Of a stretch of 64,000 bases of DNA, positions 63,781-64,000 are shown one piece after another; the stretch's first letter is position 1; every line of letters starts with the position of its first letter. This stretch comes from Dialister hominis. GTDB taxonomy: Bacteria > Bacillota > Negativicutes > Veillonellales > Dialisteraceae. A model generated the notes under the pieces. That model did no database searches and was not told the DNA's origin. It worked only from the letters and a program-made list of their open reading frames with translations. The position numbers were made by a program, and so were the translations under genes. Location: the NCBI RefSeq assembly GCF_007164725.1, contig NZ_AP019697.1, positions 62,001-126,000 on the forward strand. The letters run 5' to 3'.

Positions 63781-63882
63781 TCGGAGACCGGGAATGAGAT
63801 GAAGTTCCCTCGCAGCAAAGCTGCGGTTGTACGGTTTTGAACTTAACCTTGCCCTGGAAGGGAAGGTGGCGGCGGAGCCGAC

Positions 63883-63926
63883 GGATGAGTTGCATTTCCT
63901 CAGCCGAAGGCTGGTTGTATAGTTTT
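63883..63926. repeat. Repeat shared by both sides of IS110, copy 2
   Basis: GGATGAGTTGCATTTCCTC, variable hairpin (AGCCGAAGGCT), then TAGTTTTA; counterpart of 62003-62044. Confidence 0.45.
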
Positions 63927-63931
63927 ATTCT

Positions 63932-64000
63932 AGCTCTTCACGGAAATTTGGTGGATGAATAATTTTTAGGTAAAGAATGGAATCGGATAAGGGTAAAGAA
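63932..64000 (-). mobile_element. ISL3-family insertion sequence, copy 3, cut by window edge
   Basis: From AGCTCTTCACGG onward the sequence matches the end of the ISL3 copies at 24336 and 54620, with one difference near the terminus (GGTGG for GGGGG). Same orientation as copy 1. Confidence 0.85.
63938..64000 (-). CDS. ISL3-family transposase, C-terminal fragment at window edge
   Basis: The last 20 codons of the transposase are visible on the minus strand, ending ..YSSTKFP; the terminal proline of SSPKFP in the other copies is changed to threonine. The rest lies beyond the window. Confidence 0.75.
   Translation of the reverse strand, partial: FFTLIRFHSLPKNYSSTKFP

Noticed and set aside
1-64000. 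CRISPR arrays, rRNA or tRNA genes
   Set aside because: No regularly spaced short repeats and no complete tRNA or rRNA sequence were seen anywhere in the window.

Overview
The window looks like part of a chromosome from a Dialister-type bacterium (Veillonellales, Negativicutes). The evidence is an S-layer-homology (SLH) anchored porin of the kind found in diderm Firmicutes, AGGAGG-type ribosome binding sites, T-box/ZTP/Mn2+ riboswitches, and an unusually large set of decarboxylase sodium-pump genes. Dialister relatives live on succinate decarboxylation (succinate to propionate through methylmalonyl-CoA decarboxylase). Species-level identity is inference.

Layout. (1) 1-1596 is the start of an IS1182-family element that runs off the left edge, followed by gene-poor DNA with a short direct repeat. 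(2) 2.8-23.85 kb is the most striking part: six tandem copies of one three-gene cassette. Each encodes a DASS/SLC13 carboxylate transporter, a 42-45 aa OadG-like single-span peptide and an OadB-type sodium-pump beta subunit. Each cassette has its own conserved leader element (core AAAGGAGGATAGCAGG) that matches no riboswitch class I can name, a terminator-like hairpin between transporter and oadG, and a terminator after oadB. Cassettes 5 and 6 form a near-perfect 3,653-bp tandem duplication. (3) 24.3-25.8 kb is an ISL3-family element with a perfect 8-bp target duplication. (4) 26.3-28.1 kb is a seventh, divergent beta-subunit locus (GcdB-like) with an unknown two-span protein and a 41-aa peptide. 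(5) 28.2-40.7 kb is mostly housekeeping: an M18 aminopeptidase, a TAXI-TRAP transporter, a cupin protein, DUF362 plus an overlapping HAD phosphatase, Mn2+-riboswitch-mntP, an aminotransferase, a pair of half-size DMT transporters behind a structured leader, and a PcrA-like helicase. (6) 40.8-43.9 kb is an autotransporter adhesin split by a frameshift just before its beta-barrel. (7) 44.0-51.0 kb on the minus strand holds a T-box-controlled MFS transporter and a five-gene peptide/nickel-type ABC importer. (8) 51.2-64.0 kb is rich in insertion sequences (IS3, ISL3, IS1182, IS110 and the edge of a third ISL3 copy). Between them lie a ZTP-riboswitch-controlled OFA-family transporter, the SLH porin, a RuBisCO-like protein and a GT2 glycosyltransferase.

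How it fits together. The repeated cassettes pair uptake of a carboxylate (probably a dicarboxylate such as succinate) with the membrane subunits of a Na+-exporting decarboxylase, so uptake driven by Na+ and export of Na+ during decarboxylation would be encoded together. No carboxyltransferase or biotin-carrier subunit is present in the window, so catalytic partners must lie elsewhere. The amplification, the shared leader and the signs of gene conversion suggest strong selection on dose or on alternative, separately controlled versions of this energy system.

Limits: no database or folding program was used. Family calls rest on motifs and length, and RNA calls on visible conserved boxes and hand-drawn pairings.
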